From Paucibacter sp. DJ2R-2 (GTDB taxonomy: Bacteria; Pseudomonadota; Gammaproteobacteria; Burkholderiales; Burkholderiaceae_C): a stretch of 64,000 nt of DNA. Of the stretch, positions 1-7,516 are shown in pieces. The stretch is taken from positions 1,178,001-1,242,000 of the forward strand of contig NZ_JAJIRT010000001.1 of the NCBI RefSeq assembly GCF_025717675.1. Reading direction: 5' to 3'. Under the pieces are notes generated by a model. The model did no database searches. It worked only from the letters and a program-made list of their open reading frames with translations, and was not told the origin of the DNA. The translations under genes were made by a program, and so were the position numbers. Every line of letters begins with the position of its first letter. Position 1 is the stretch's first letter.

Positions 1-535
1 TGATGCGATGGATCTTGGTGGCGACATGGCGGGCGTTGAGGCCGGTGACCTCGCCGATGGCGGCGGCGTCCAGGCCTTCGAGGTAGAGCAGCATCACCTC
101 GCGGTCGGGCATGCGCAGGCGGTGGATCCAGGCCAGGATGCGGTCCAGGTCCAGGCGGCGCTCGGTGCTGTGCACGGCGGCGCCCTGGTCGCTGAGCATC
201 TGGGATTCGGCCTCCTGCAGCTGTTCCAGATCCAGGCACAGGCCCTGGCGCTCGAAGCGACGCAGACTGGCCTGCACATGGCTGGCGCCAACGTTGTGCG
301 CCACGCGGTAGACCCAGGTGCGCAGGCTGCAGCCGCCCTGGAAGGCCGCCAGGCTTTGCCAGAGGGCCAGCTGCAGTTCCTGGTTCAGCTCCTGGCGTTT
401 GGCCTCGTCGCGCTCGTAGCCCACCATGAAGCGGGCCAGTTCGGCGCCGTGCAGGGCCAGGGCCTGGCGGTAGCGCTCGGCCTGCAGCTCGGCGCTGGCG
501 AGTGGCGGCGGAGACTCGGGATTGTTGTTCTTCAT
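1..535 (-). CDS. ECF-type RNA polymerase sigma factor, 3' end cut by window edge
   Basis: The reverse strand reads openly from an ATG at 535 to the window edge (178 codons, no stop), so the C-terminus is missing. Residues about 20-95 look like sigma region 2, with the segment SLRTWVYRVAHN typical of region 2.3/2.4. Residues about 125-178 look like region 4, with the helix-turn-helix start LEGLDAAAIGEVTGL and then KIHRI. The size and two-region layout fit an extracytoplasmic-function (group 4) sigma factor, which directs core RNA polymerase to a small regulon. It is divergent from the thioredoxin gene at 674. Any anti-sigma partner would lie beyond the left edge. No strong ribosome binding site is visible before the ATG. 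Confidence 0.85.
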   Translation of the reverse strand, partial: MKNNNPESPPPLASAELQAERYRQALALHGAELARFMVGYERDEAKRQELNQELQLALWQSLAAFQGGCSLRTWVYRVAHNVGASHVQASLRRFERQGLCLDLEQLQEAESQMLSDQGAAVHSTERRLDLDRILAWIHRLRMPDREVMLLYLEGLDAAAIGEVTGLNARHVATKIHRI

Positions 536-673
536 GCAAGGGTCCAGGCTCGGGCGTTGAACACGGGGCGCGCAAGCGCCATCGAATCAGGCAGTCCCCA
601 GCCCGCGCGATTTCTTACACCGAGTGGTGCGGGGCTTGAAATGACCCCGCCCAGCCTCACGTCCCTGAGCATC

Positions 674-1093
674 ATGCTGATCACCTGCCCCCACTGCCTG
701 AGCAAGAACCGTGTGCCCGACGAGCGCGCGGCCCAAGACCCGGTCTGCGGCCGCTGCGGCCAAGCCCTGCTCAGCGGCGAGGTGCTGGCGCTGACCGAGG
801 CCAACTTCGACCGCGTCGTCAGCGGCAGCGAGCTGCCGGTGCTGGTCGACTTCTGGGCGCCTTGGTGCGGGCCTTGCCGGCAGATGGCGCCGCAGTTCGC
901 CGAAGCAGCCCGCCAGCTCAAAGGCCGCGCCTTGTTTGTGAAAGTCAACAGCGACGAGGCGCCGCAGCTCTCGCAGCGTTACGCGATCCGCAGCATTCCG
1001 ACCCTGATCCAGCTGCAGGGCGGGCGTGAAGTGCAGCGCATCAGCGGGGCGCTGTCGGCCGCGCAGATCCTGGGCTGGATCCAGCGCGGCTGA
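674..1093 (+). CDS. trxC: Thioredoxin 2 (TrxC), zinc-ribbon thioredoxin
   Basis: This 139-residue cytoplasmic protein-disulfide reductase has the TrxC layout. An N-terminal zinc ribbon (CPHC at residues 5-8 and CGRC at 25-28) is followed by a thioredoxin fold with active site WCGPC (64-68) and the cis-proline motif RSIPT near residue 108. TrxC of E. coli starts similarly, with the ribbon at the extreme N-terminus, so the ATG at 674 is preferred over the in-frame ATG at 641 and over the longer open frame that runs antisense through the sigma factor. TrxC proteins take electrons from thioredoxin reductase and are often induced by oxidative stress. The neighbouring divergent sigma factor could be its regulator, but nothing in the sequence proves that. 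Confidence 0.93.
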   Translation: MLITCPHCLSKNRVPDERAAQDPVCGRCGQALLSGEVLALTEANFDRVVSGSELPVLVDFWAPWCGPCRQMAPQFAEAARQLKGRALFVKVNSDEAPQLSQRYAIRSIPTLIQLQGGREVQRISGALSAAQILGWIQRG

Positions 1094-1114
1094 AGCGACT
1101 GAGGCCTCGCCGCA

Positions 1115-2587
1115 TCAAGCCCAGCGTCCCACCGGCATGGCCGTTGGCGCCTGCAAGACCAGGCGCTGCCAGCGCCAGGCCACCAGGCCGACAAAGAGCA
1201 AGGCCATGAGCAGGAACTGAGCCAGGATGGGCAGGCCCAGCCACTGCAGGCCTTGCAAGCTCCCGACCAAGACCAGTGCCAGCAAGAGGGGCAGCAAACT
1301 GCCATTGCTATTGGGCATGCTCTGGCGCGACCAGTCGCGCAGCAACACAAAGGCGCCGAGGATCAGATAGGCCAGACACAGGTGCACGCCCAGCCAGTTC
1401 AAGGCGCGCGGCCCCGGCAGGAGCTGCAGGCCCAGGCACAGCAGCGTGGCCACACCGACGCCGCAAAGCAGCTGGTTCAGCAGACGCCGACCCAGCAGCT
1501 GGTTCAGCTGCCGGCCGCGCGGCGCACCGGGCAGCAGCATCAGCAGTGCCTGCTCACGCCGGCTGCGGTAGAGATTGGCAGGCACCGTCAGCAAAACGCC
1601 CAGGCAGATGCTGGCCAGGCCGAAGGACAGGCCCATGGAGCCATGCTTGAGAAATTCCCCCCAGAATTCGCCGCGGTTCCAGCCGAGCGCCAGGAACACC
1701 AGAAACAGCAAGGGCAGCACCACCGAGACCGAACTGAGCTGGCAGCTCCAATGCGCCTGGCCCAGAGTCACCAGATCCAGACGGGCCATCACGCTGGCCG
1801 GCGTCGGCTGGGCCTGGCGCAGCACATGGCGCATCCAGCGCGGCTGCATCCAGCGGAACAGATGGGCCAGGCGCTCGGCCGGGCCGCTCAGCTCGACGAA
1901 GGACGAGTGGCCTTGTGACTGCGCCTCGAACAGGCGGCGCAGCTTTTGGCGCGCCTGGTAGTAGGCCAGGTGCTCACTGCCGCCGGTCTGGATCAAACGC
2001 GTCAGCCCCCAGGGCAGCAGCAAGAACAACACCAGGCTCAAGCTCCAGGGCTGGCTGTTCTGCCAGCTGAGCAAGGCACTCCAAACAAACAGCACGGGCA
2101 TGAACTGGCTCCACCAGGGGATCGAGAAAAGGACCAGGCTGACCACAAACCAAGCGCGGTACCAGCGCGCCAGCAAGGCCATGCCGAAGAGCAGCAGGGC
2201 CACGCCATGCAGCCAGGCCAGGCCGCCACCGAACTGGCTCGCCAGCACCGCAGCGGCCAGCACCGTGGTCAGGCCATAACTGAGCAGCGCCACGTGCCGC
2301 AAGCGCGCCACATGGCCGGGCACGAGGCGGGCGGCATGGGGATGGTTCTGGGCCAGCAGGCCGGCAAAGCTGGTGATCCAGGGCAACACGAAGGCTGAGG
2401 ACAGCAAAACGGCGGCCAGCTTGGCGGCGCTGGCCGCATCGGCAAACCAGGCCGTCAGGACCAGGGCGACGCTGTAGCCGAGCAGGCAGAAGCCCCAGCC
2501 GAGATAGAAGCCCCAGGGCGAGGCATTGCGCTGCATCTGCCAGGGGGCGGCCAGCAAAGGCCGATAGAGCGACCAGAGCGAGGCCAT
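1115..2587 (-). CDS. ABC transporter permease-like membrane protein (GntR/ABC operon, third gene)
   Basis: A 490-residue very hydrophobic protein with roughly ten to twelve predicted membrane segments and no catalytic motif seen. Its ATG at 2587 lies two bases after the stop of the ATPase gene, so the two are cotranscribed and it is the natural membrane partner of that ATPase. The arrangement GntR regulator, ATPase, permease resembles the ytrABC-type operons that answer cell-envelope stress in Firmicutes, although substrate and direction are unknown here. The family assignment rests on hydrophobicity and context more than on sequence motifs. The gene converges on trxC with only about 20 bases between the stops. 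Confidence 0.75.
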   Translation of the reverse strand: MASLWSLYRPLLAAPWQMQRNASPWGFYLGWGFCLLGYSVALVLTAWFADAASAAKLAAVLLSSAFVLPWITSFAGLLAQNHPHAARLVPGHVARLRHVALLSYGLTTVLAAAVLASQFGGGLAWLHGVALLLFGMALLARWYRAWFVVSLVLFSIPWWSQFMPVLFVWSALLSWQNSQPWSLSLVLFLLLPWGLTRLIQTGGSEHLAYYQARQKLRRLFEAQSQGHSSFVELSGPAERLAHLFRWMQPRWMRHVLRQAQPTPASVMARLDLVTLGQAHWSCQLSSVSVVLPLLFLVFLALGWNRGEFWGEFLKHGSMGLSFGLASICLGVLLTVPANLYRSRREQALLMLLPGAPRGRQLNQLLGRRLLNQLLCGVGVATLLCLGLQLLPGPRALNWLGVHLCLAYLILGAFVLLRDWSRQSMPNSNGSLLPLLLALVLVGSLQGLQWLGLPILAQFLLMALLFVGLVAWRWQRLVLQAPTAMPVGRWA

Positions 2588-2589
2588 GA

Positions 2590-3513
2590 TCAGGTCAACT
2601 CCACGAACAGGTCTTCGAGATTGAGCTCGGCCACGCTGAGCTCGCCATGGAGCAGCGGCACCTGGCCGGGAGCAAAGCGCAGCACGCAGCGCTCACGCCC
2701 GGCGGCCTCGGGCTGGCGGCGCAGCAGCTCGGCGCCGCTACCGGCCAGCAAGGCCTGGATCGCCGCGCTGGGGCCGCTGACCAGGCGCACCTCTTCGATC
2801 AAGCTGTCCAGCGGCGCCTGCACGGCGATGCGGCCGTTCTGCAGAAAGGCCAGGTTGAAGGCGACCCGCTCCAGATCGGACAGGATGTGGGTGGAGAACA
2901 CCACGGTCGTGCCGCGGTCCAGCACCTGGTCCACCAGCTCGCGCAGAAAGTCGCGCCGACCGACCGGGTCGAGGCTGGCGACCGGCTCGTCCAGCACCAG
3001 CAGATCGGGTTCATGCGCCAGCGCGCGGATGATGGACAGACGCTGCTGCTGGCCGCCCGAAAGGCGCGAGATCATCTGATCGCGTGGGATGTCCCAGCGT
3101 GACAGCAGACCCTCGACCTTGGCCTCGTTCCAGCGCGGGTAGAAACTCTTGAAGTAAGCCAGCAACTGGCGCGCCGTGAAGCCCTCGAACAGATCGCTGT
3201 GCTGCGGCACATAGCCGATGCGGGCGCGGGCGGCGTCGTCCAGCGCCGTGGCCGCCTGGCCAAACAGCTGCACCTGGCCGGCCTGTGGCTCGCGCAGGCC
3301 CAGCAAGGCTTCCAGCAAGGTGGTTTTGCCCGCGCCGTTGCGGCCCAGCAGACCGACCACCTGGCCCGGCAGCAGCTGCCAGCTCAGCGCTTGCAGCACC
3401 GGTTTGCTGCCGTAGCTCAGAGACACAGTGTCGAGTCGGGCCGTGGCGCCGGGCAGGTCTGCGGCCAGGCTGGTGGCGCCGGGCAGGGCCTGGGAAGAAA
3501 GGACTGCGCTCAT
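2590..3513 (-). CDS. ABC transporter ATP-binding protein (YtrB-like)
   Basis: A 307-residue ATPase with all the motifs of an active nucleotide-binding domain: Walker A GRNGAGKTT (57-65), Q-loop region near 104, signature LSGGQQQ (151-157), Walker B LLVLDEP (171-177) and H-loop histidine at 209. The last ~70 residues form a C-terminal extension typical of exporter-type ATPases. The chosen ATG at 3513 overlaps the TGA of the GntR gene (ATGA, 3510-3513), which indicates translational coupling. A longer open frame runs upstream to about 4170, but that part is the antisense/out-of-frame shadow of the regulator gene. It should energise the permease encoded directly downstream. Confidence 0.93.
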   Translation of the reverse strand: MSAVLSSQALPGATSLAADLPGATARLDTVSLSYGSKPVLQALSWQLLPGQVVGLLGRNGAGKTTLLEALLGLREPQAGQVQLFGQAATALDDAARARIGYVPQHSDLFEGFTARQLLAYFKSFYPRWNEAKVEGLLSRWDIPRDQMISRLSGGQQQRLSIIRALAHEPDLLVLDEPVASLDPVGRRDFLRELVDQVLDRGTTVVFSTHILSDLERVAFNLAFLQNGRIAVQAPLDSLIEEVRLVSGPSAAIQALLAGSGAELLRRQPEAAGRERCVLRFAPGQVPLLHGELSVAELNLEDLFVELT

Positions 3514-3923
3514 TGGGACTCTCCCTCTTTCAGAATGGTTTCGAACAAATGCAAGGCGGCGCTGGCGGGCAGCTCCAGCTGACGCGCCTGATCGGCCGCC
3601 TGGCCCAGCACGGGGCGCAGGAGCTCGATGCGCTCGGCCCGCGGCTGCGCCCGCTGGTGCTGGGCCGCCACCCGCATGGCCAGGCCGCGGCGGCGCTCCA
3701 GCAAGCCCTCGGCCTCGAGCAGGCTGTAGGCCTTGGAGACCGTCATCGGATGGACGGCCAGCTGCAAGGCCACCTCGCGCACCGAGGGAATCTCCTGGCC
3801 GGCCACGAGCTGCCCGCTGGCCACGCAGCGACGCAGCTGCTCGACCATCTGGCGATAGATGGGCTCGGTCGATCCGGTGTTGATGCGGAACGCGAACGGG
3901 CCGTGATTCTGGGACTGCGACAA
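3510..3923 (-). CDS. GntR-family transcriptional regulator, YtrA subfamily
   Basis: A 137-residue regulator: an N-terminal winged helix-turn-helix (about residues 10-80, with EPIYRQMVEQL and IPSVREVALQLAVHPMTVSK) followed by only a short C-terminal helix pair. This is the small YtrA architecture without a large effector domain. I place the start at a TTG (3921-3923) because GGAGG sits four bases upstream of it. The open frame extends to another TTG at 3980, but no ribosome site precedes that one. It is the first gene of the operon, and a perfect 8-bp inverted repeat at 3982-4003 lies about 60 bases upstream, consistent with autorepression. Confidence 0.9.
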   Translation of the reverse strand: MSQSQNHGPFAFRINTGSTEPIYRQMVEQLRRCVASGQLVAGQEIPSVREVALQLAVHPMTVSKAYSLLEAEGLLERRRGLAMRVAAQHQRAQPRAERIELLRPVLGQAADQARQLELPASAALHLFETILKEGESQ

Positions 3924-3981
3924 GTGACCTCCGCTGCTGGTGCTGCTGCTGCAAGCACGCCGGCAGGCCTTGCCTGTCAAC

Positions 3982-4003
3982 GTGTACTAGTATCGTAGTA
4001 CAC
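3982..4003. promoter_or_regulatory. Palindromic operator of the GntR/ABC operon
   Basis: GTGTACTA (3982-3989) and TAGTACAC (3996-4003) are perfect reverse complements separated by six bases. The palindrome is A/T-richer than its surroundings and sits just upstream of the GntR gene. GntR proteins of the YtrA type bind symmetric sites of this general form, so it is most likely the autoregulatory operator. Binding is inferred, not shown. Confidence 0.75.
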
Positions 4004-4162
4004 ATAGACGGAGGGGTGCAAGCGGATTTTTGCGGACGGCACGCGGCCCGGCAGCCCTCTGGCTGTGCATCGAGCTGCTGGGTTGCCGGGCCGTTGAGCC
4101 GGTGGCTCGCCATGGAAGTCGGCGACCCGAACCCTTCCGGCCCGGCTGCTTTGACTCGTCGC

Positions 4163-4184
4163 TTGTGCAATCAAGATTGCACAA
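4163..4184. promoter_or_regulatory. hipBA operator, 22-bp palindrome
   Basis: TTGTGCAATC (4163-4172) and GATTGCACAA (4175-4184) are perfect 10-bp reverse complements around a two-base centre. The site lies 28 bases before hipB. A related half site, GTGTAATCTTG, follows at 4197-4207. HipB-type antitoxins repress their own operon by binding such palindromes, so this is the likely autoregulatory site. Confidence 0.8.
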
Positions 4185-4205
4185 AAGTGGCGCTATGTGT
4201 AATCT
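4177..4205 (+). promoter_or_regulatory. Predicted hipBA promoter
   Basis: A -35-like TTGCAC (4177-4182) and a -10-like TAATCT (4200-4205) are separated by 17 bases. The -35 box lies inside the right arm of the palindrome, so repressor binding would block polymerase. Transcription would begin about at the hipB ATG (4212), and no Shine-Dalgarno sequence is present, which suggests a leaderless message. Prediction by eye only. Confidence 0.5.
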
Positions 4206-4211
4206 TGCTGA

Positions 4212-4538
4212 ATGCCTAAGGCCGCCAACTCCGTCAATAGCCTGCCCAGCTCGGTCCAAGTTTCCTTGGAAGTGCTGGGCAATCACCTGCGCTTGGGACG
4301 CAAACGCCGCAAAGAGTCTCTGCGGTCGTGGGCCTTGCGCATGGACGTGTCGGTGCCGACCTTGTCAGCGATGGAGAAGGGCGACCCTCGCGTCAGCATG
4401 GGGGTATACGCCACGGCGCTTTGGCTCATGGGGCGAGATGACGAATTGCGGGAGCTGGCTGCCCCAGAAAACGATGCGCAGGCCTTGGCGCAAGAGATGC
4501 TGGTGATTCAGAACGCGGGAAAGCGTCGCCATGGATGA
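4212..4538 (+). CDS. hipB: HipB-like antitoxin, helix-turn-helix regulator
   Basis: A 108-residue protein with an Xre/Cro-type helix-turn-helix at about residues 22-80 (LGNHLRLGRKRRKESLR, then SVPTLSAMEKGDPRVSMGVY). It precedes hipA and overlaps it by eight bases, the classic antitoxin-toxin order. HipB neutralises the HipA kinase and represses the operon through the palindrome at 4163-4184. The ATG at 4212 has no ribosome binding site upstream and lies about seven bases after a -10-like box, so translation may start on a leaderless transcript. The C-terminal ~25 residues after the DNA-binding domain are where toxin contact would be expected. Confidence 0.88.
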   Translation: MPKAANSVNSLPSSVQVSLEVLGNHLRLGRKRRKESLRSWALRMDVSVPTLSAMEKGDPRVSMGVYATALWLMGRDDELRELAAPENDAQALAQEMLVIQNAGKRRHG

Positions 4539-5772
4539 GGTTTACGTACCGCAGGACGCCATGAGCCTTTGGTGGCTGGGTCAGGGGCGCCAGTCTCCAC
4601 AACTGATTGGCCAGATCTTCCTGGCCGAAGGCAATCGCAAGGTCGGCTTGGAGTATTCGCCGATGTGGCTTCAGCAGGGTTTCGCATTGAGCGAGGACTT
4701 GCCCTTGGGCCGCGGGGTCTCCTTGCCCAAGGAACGCGACATGGCGGCCGGGGCGGTCGACGACGCCCGCCCGGACCGCTGGGGCGAGCGTGTGATTCGC
4801 AAGCTGTACCGGCCATCAAGGCTGTCGGTGTTGGAGTACCTCTACTTCGCCGGAGACGACCGCTTCGGCGCCTTGGGTGTTTCAAAGGCCGCCGATGCTT
4901 ACCAACCGAGCGGGGGCGGGGCTATGGCCAAGTTGGCCAACCTTGGCGAGATGGAGCAAGCCATTGCGGCTGTCCTGGCTGATGAAAAGCTCGATGAACG
5001 GCTGGTGCGGCTGATCAAGCCAGGCCCATCCTTTGGCGGTGCGCGCCCGAAGTCCTTGATCGAGATGGACGGGTGTCAGTGGGTGGTGAAATTCTCCGAG
5101 GGTGAAGACTTCGATACCGAGCTGGTCGAGCACGCCACCATGTGCCTGGCTGCGGAGTGTGGTTTGAATGTGGCTGAAACCCGTGCCTTGCAATTGGCGC
5201 GAGGCCATGCTGTCGCCATCAAGCGCTTCGACCGAGAGGGCGAACAACGGTCCCACGTGATTTCTGCGAATTCCGTGCTGCGCGCCAATGGGATGCCCAT
5301 GGGCTATCCCGAGTTGGCGCAAAGTCTGCGACGGATCGGCCGGCCTCAGGCCATCCGGGGGCAGCAAAAGGAGTTGTTCGAGCGGATGGTGTTCAACATC
5401 CTGATGGACAACACGGACGACCATGAGAAGAACCATGCATTCGTTCGCTCAAGCGATGGGTTCTACGACCTGTCCCCCGCCTATGACGTCGTGCCGTCCG
5501 TCCAGGGCCTGGGCCAGCAACAGCTCAGGGTGGGCAAGGCCGAGGCCGAGTCTTCGATGGAAAACGCCTTGACGGAGGTTCAGGCTTTTGGATTGAGCAA
5601 AGACGCTGCGCTCGCGTCCATCAAGAAGATCGCCGCCGCGGTCGACGGTTGGAAGGCGTTCTTTCAAGCTCTTGGTGTTGCCGACAGGGATCTCCAGCGG
5701 CTGGCGCAATACATCGATGGCCCGACGCTGAAGACGCAGCGGAGAGAGTTTCTGAAACGCCCGCAAAGCTAA
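4531..5772 (+). CDS. hipA: HipA-family serine/threonine kinase toxin
   Basis: A 413-residue full-length HipA. The N-terminal subdomain (about 15-120) contains DDARPDRWGERVI. The kinase core has the glycine-rich loop SFGGARPK (167-174), whose serine 167 matches the autophosphorylated serine 150 of E. coli HipA, and an ATP lysine in WVVKFS (K187). It also has the catalytic segment NTDDHEKN with D296 and N301, and the metal-binding D319 in LSPAYD. The spacing between D296, N301 and D319 equals that of D309, N314 and D332 in E. coli. HipA phosphorylates glutamyl-tRNA synthetase (other substrates in some homologues), stopping growth. All catalytic residues are present, so the toxin should be active and controlled by HipB. 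Confidence 0.93.
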   Translation: MDEVYVPQDAMSLWWLGQGRQSPQLIGQIFLAEGNRKVGLEYSPMWLQQGFALSEDLPLGRGVSLPKERDMAAGAVDDARPDRWGERVIRKLYRPSRLSVLEYLYFAGDDRFGALGVSKAADAYQPSGGGAMAKLANLGEMEQAIAAVLADEKLDERLVRLIKPGPSFGGARPKSLIEMDGCQWVVKFSEGEDFDTELVEHATMCLAAECGLNVAETRALQLARGHAVAIKRFDREGEQRSHVISANSVLRANGMPMGYPELAQSLRRIGRPQAIRGQQKELFERMVFNILMDNTDDHEKNHAFVRSSDGFYDLSPAYDVVPSVQGLGQQQLRVGKAEAESSMENALTEVQAFGLSKDAALASIKKIAAAVDGWKAFFQALGVADRDLQRLAQYIDGPTLKTQRREFLKRPQS

Positions 5773-5843
5773 ATTTCGAGGTGATGGCGCCCCGATTCAA
5801 AATGACTGGATTTCGACAGTCGCACGGAATTGAGGTCAGCTCA

Positions 5844-5893
5844 GAAAAGTGGGGTCAGAGTGCATTTTCAATGGCACTCTGACCCCACTTTTC
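5844..5893. repeat. 50-bp palindromic repeat, copy 1
   Basis: Two perfect 20-bp inverted arms (5844-5863 and 5874-5893), each containing GGGGTCAGAGTGC or its complement, flank the 10-base loop ATTTTCAATG. An identical copy lies at 5931-5980. It sits between the convergent ends of hipA and the acetyltransferase gene, as REP-type elements often do. Confidence 0.9.
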
Positions 5894-5903
5894 ACACAGA
5901 AAC

Positions 5904-5925
5904 TGGGGTCAGAGTGCATTTTCAA
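5904..5925. repeat. Half copy of the 50-bp palindromic repeat
   Basis: TGGGGTCAGAGTGC and then ATTTTCAA repeat the left arm and loop of the flanking copies, but no right arm follows. It lies between the two full copies. Confidence 0.8.
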
Positions 5926-5930
5926 CAGCA

Positions 5931-5980
5931 GAAAAGTGGGGTCAGAGTGCATTTTCAATGGCACTCTGACCCCACTTTTC
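5931..5980. repeat. 50-bp palindromic repeat, copy 2
   Basis: Identical to 5844-5893, with 20-bp arms at 5931-5950 and 5961-5980 and the same 10-base loop. The transcript would form a strong hairpin on either strand and could also stop convergent transcription, although no long T-run follows. Confidence 0.9.
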
Positions 5981-6024
5981 AGCCCCACGCAATGTCCCGC
6001 ACCGACTGGGCTGTGAAACGCCCT

Positions 6025-6549
6025 TCAGCGCCAATGCTCCAGATACGCCGCTTGCGGCCCATAACTGGCCAGCTTGACGCGCAGCGCCGGGGTCTGCGGC
6101 GCAGGCTGAAAGCCCCAGCGGCCCCAGAACTCAGCCGAGTTCTGCACCGCAATCAAGCAGGCCCGGTCCAGGCCGCTGGCAGCCAGCCCATCCAGAAAGC
6201 GCTGCACCAGGGCTTGCGCCAGGCCACAGCCGCGCGCCTGCGGGTCGACCGACAGATCATGCAGGTAGAGGCAGTCGGCTTGCACAGGCAGCACGCAATC
6301 GGCCGCATCCAAGGCCGGCGGTGACTCGGCGCGCCAAGGCAGGGCGAAGAGGTAGGCGGCGAGCGTGAGGCCGGGCTCAGCCGTGGCTGCCGCCACCCAG
6401 CAGTGCGAGGGCGCCGCCTGCAGCTTGGCCGCCAGGGAGGCCTCGGACTCCGGCAGCAGCTCGGTGAAACAGGCTGCCTGGATGCGCAGCACCTCGGGCA
6501 AGTCGGCGGGCTGCATGGGGCGGATCAGGTACTTGGGGGAGGACAACAT
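6025..6549 (-). CDS. GNAT-family N-acetyltransferase
   Basis: A 174-residue single-domain GNAT enzyme. It starts with the first strand and helix typical of the fold (YLIRPMQPADLPEVLRIQ) and has the acetyl-CoA loop LSVDPQARGCGLAQALV (motif A, R/Q-x-x-G-x-G/A). The segment LIAVQNSAEFWGRWGF is the usual end of the fold (motif B, with N-S-x-x-F-W). It would transfer an acetyl group from acetyl-CoA to an unknown small molecule or protein. The frame opens further upstream to 6636; I chose the ATG at 6549 because the conserved domain begins directly after it. It is convergent with hipA, and the palindromic repeats lie between the two. Confidence 0.85.
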   Translation of the reverse strand: MLSSPKYLIRPMQPADLPEVLRIQAACFTELLPESEASLAAKLQAAPSHCWVAAATAEPGLTLAAYLFALPWRAESPPALDAADCVLPVQADCLYLHDLSVDPQARGCGLAQALVQRFLDGLAASGLDRACLIAVQNSAEFWGRWGFQPAPQTPALRVKLASYGPQAAYLEHWR

Positions 6550-6673
6550 CGAACAGGGCAAGTCATCGAAAGCGCCGCCGAGAATGAGCAGGCGCCGGGC
6601 AAGGGCCCGCATTGTCGATGACGGCGAAGACCGCAAAGCTGGCCAGCGGCTGCGCCACCCTCCCCTAGATCAA

Positions 6674-7516
6674 TCAATCCGGCACCTGCACCCGCTCGCG
6701 AATGTGCTTGAGCTGCACCACCAGGGTGAAGCTGATCAGCACCAGCAGGCTCCAGGAGCTCCACTTGCTCATGTGCACACGAGCCCAGGCGCCCAGCTGG
6801 TGCGGGTAGGACCACAGCCCGAAGAAGGTGCCCAGGTTCTCGGCCAGCCAGATGAAGAAGGCCACCAGCACCAGGCCCAGCCACAGCGGCATGCTCAACT
6901 CGCGCTGTTGCGGCCGAAACAGGATCTGGCTGCGGGCATACAGCCCCATGGCGCCCGCGGCCAGGTACCAGCGCACATCGCCCCAGACATGCTGGGTGAA
7001 GAAGTTCAGGTAGATCGCCAGGGCCATCAAGCCGGCCATCCAATACGGCGGGTGGTGGATGACACGCAGCTGCAGCAGGCGCCAGGCCTGGATGATGTAG
7101 CTGCCCACCGCCGCGTACATGAAGCCGGCGAACAGCGGCACGCCGAACAGCTTGGTGTAGGCGAAGTCGGGGTAGGACCAGGACTGCACCGCGGCCGAAG
7201 TCTTGAACACCTCAAGGGCAAAGCCGAGCAGGTGAAACAGGCCGATGGCCTTGAGCTCATCGCGTGACTCGCGCCCGCTGAGCACCATGCCGGCCTGGAT
7301 CAGCAAGGCAATCAGCAAAAGCAAGTCATAGCGCGGCAGGCCCCACCAGCCGGCGCGCGGCACGCAGAACACCGCCGCGAAAAACAGGCCCGCGAACAGA
7401 CAGGCCTGCGCCTCCTTGCTGACAAAGCCCCAGAACTCCCAGGCCCACAGGCCCCAGGGTCGGCCTGGCGCCGCACGGGATGAGCCACCCGCCGCCGAGT
7501 GAGCCGGGCGATTCAA
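6674..7516 (-). CDS. DUF817 family membrane protein (YoaT-like)
   Basis: A 280-residue integral membrane protein with about seven or eight hydrophobic segments. Conserved-looking polar motifs inside the membrane region include WEFWGFVSKEAQAC, SWSYPDF and FFTQHVWGDVRWYL, which fit the DUF817 (YoaT) family of unknown function. The preceding aldolase-like gene ends in TGA at 7513-7515, and an in-frame TTG at 7514-7516 gives a four-base TTGA overlap, so I take that as the start. The open frame continues to 7663, but that part lies within the aldolase gene. The overlap suggests translational coupling. No reaction can be assigned. Confidence 0.8.
   Translation of the reverse strand: MNRPAHSAAGGSSRAAPGRPWGLWAWEFWGFVSKEAQACLFAGLFFAAVFCVPRAGWWGLPRYDLLLLIALLIQAGMVLSGRESRDELKAIGLFHLLGFALEVFKTSAAVQSWSYPDFAYTKLFGVPLFAGFMYAAVGSYIIQAWRLLQLRVIHHPPYWMAGLMALAIYLNFFTQHVWGDVRWYLAAGAMGLYARSQILFRPQQRELSMPLWLGLVLVAFFIWLAENLGTFFGLWSYPHQLGAWARVHMSKWSSWSLLVLISFTLVVQLKHIRERVQVPD

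Noticed and set aside
5844-5980. Possible CRISPR array
   Set aside because: Only two full repeats and a half copy, each a perfect palindrome with its own loop and no regular unique spacers or cas genes.
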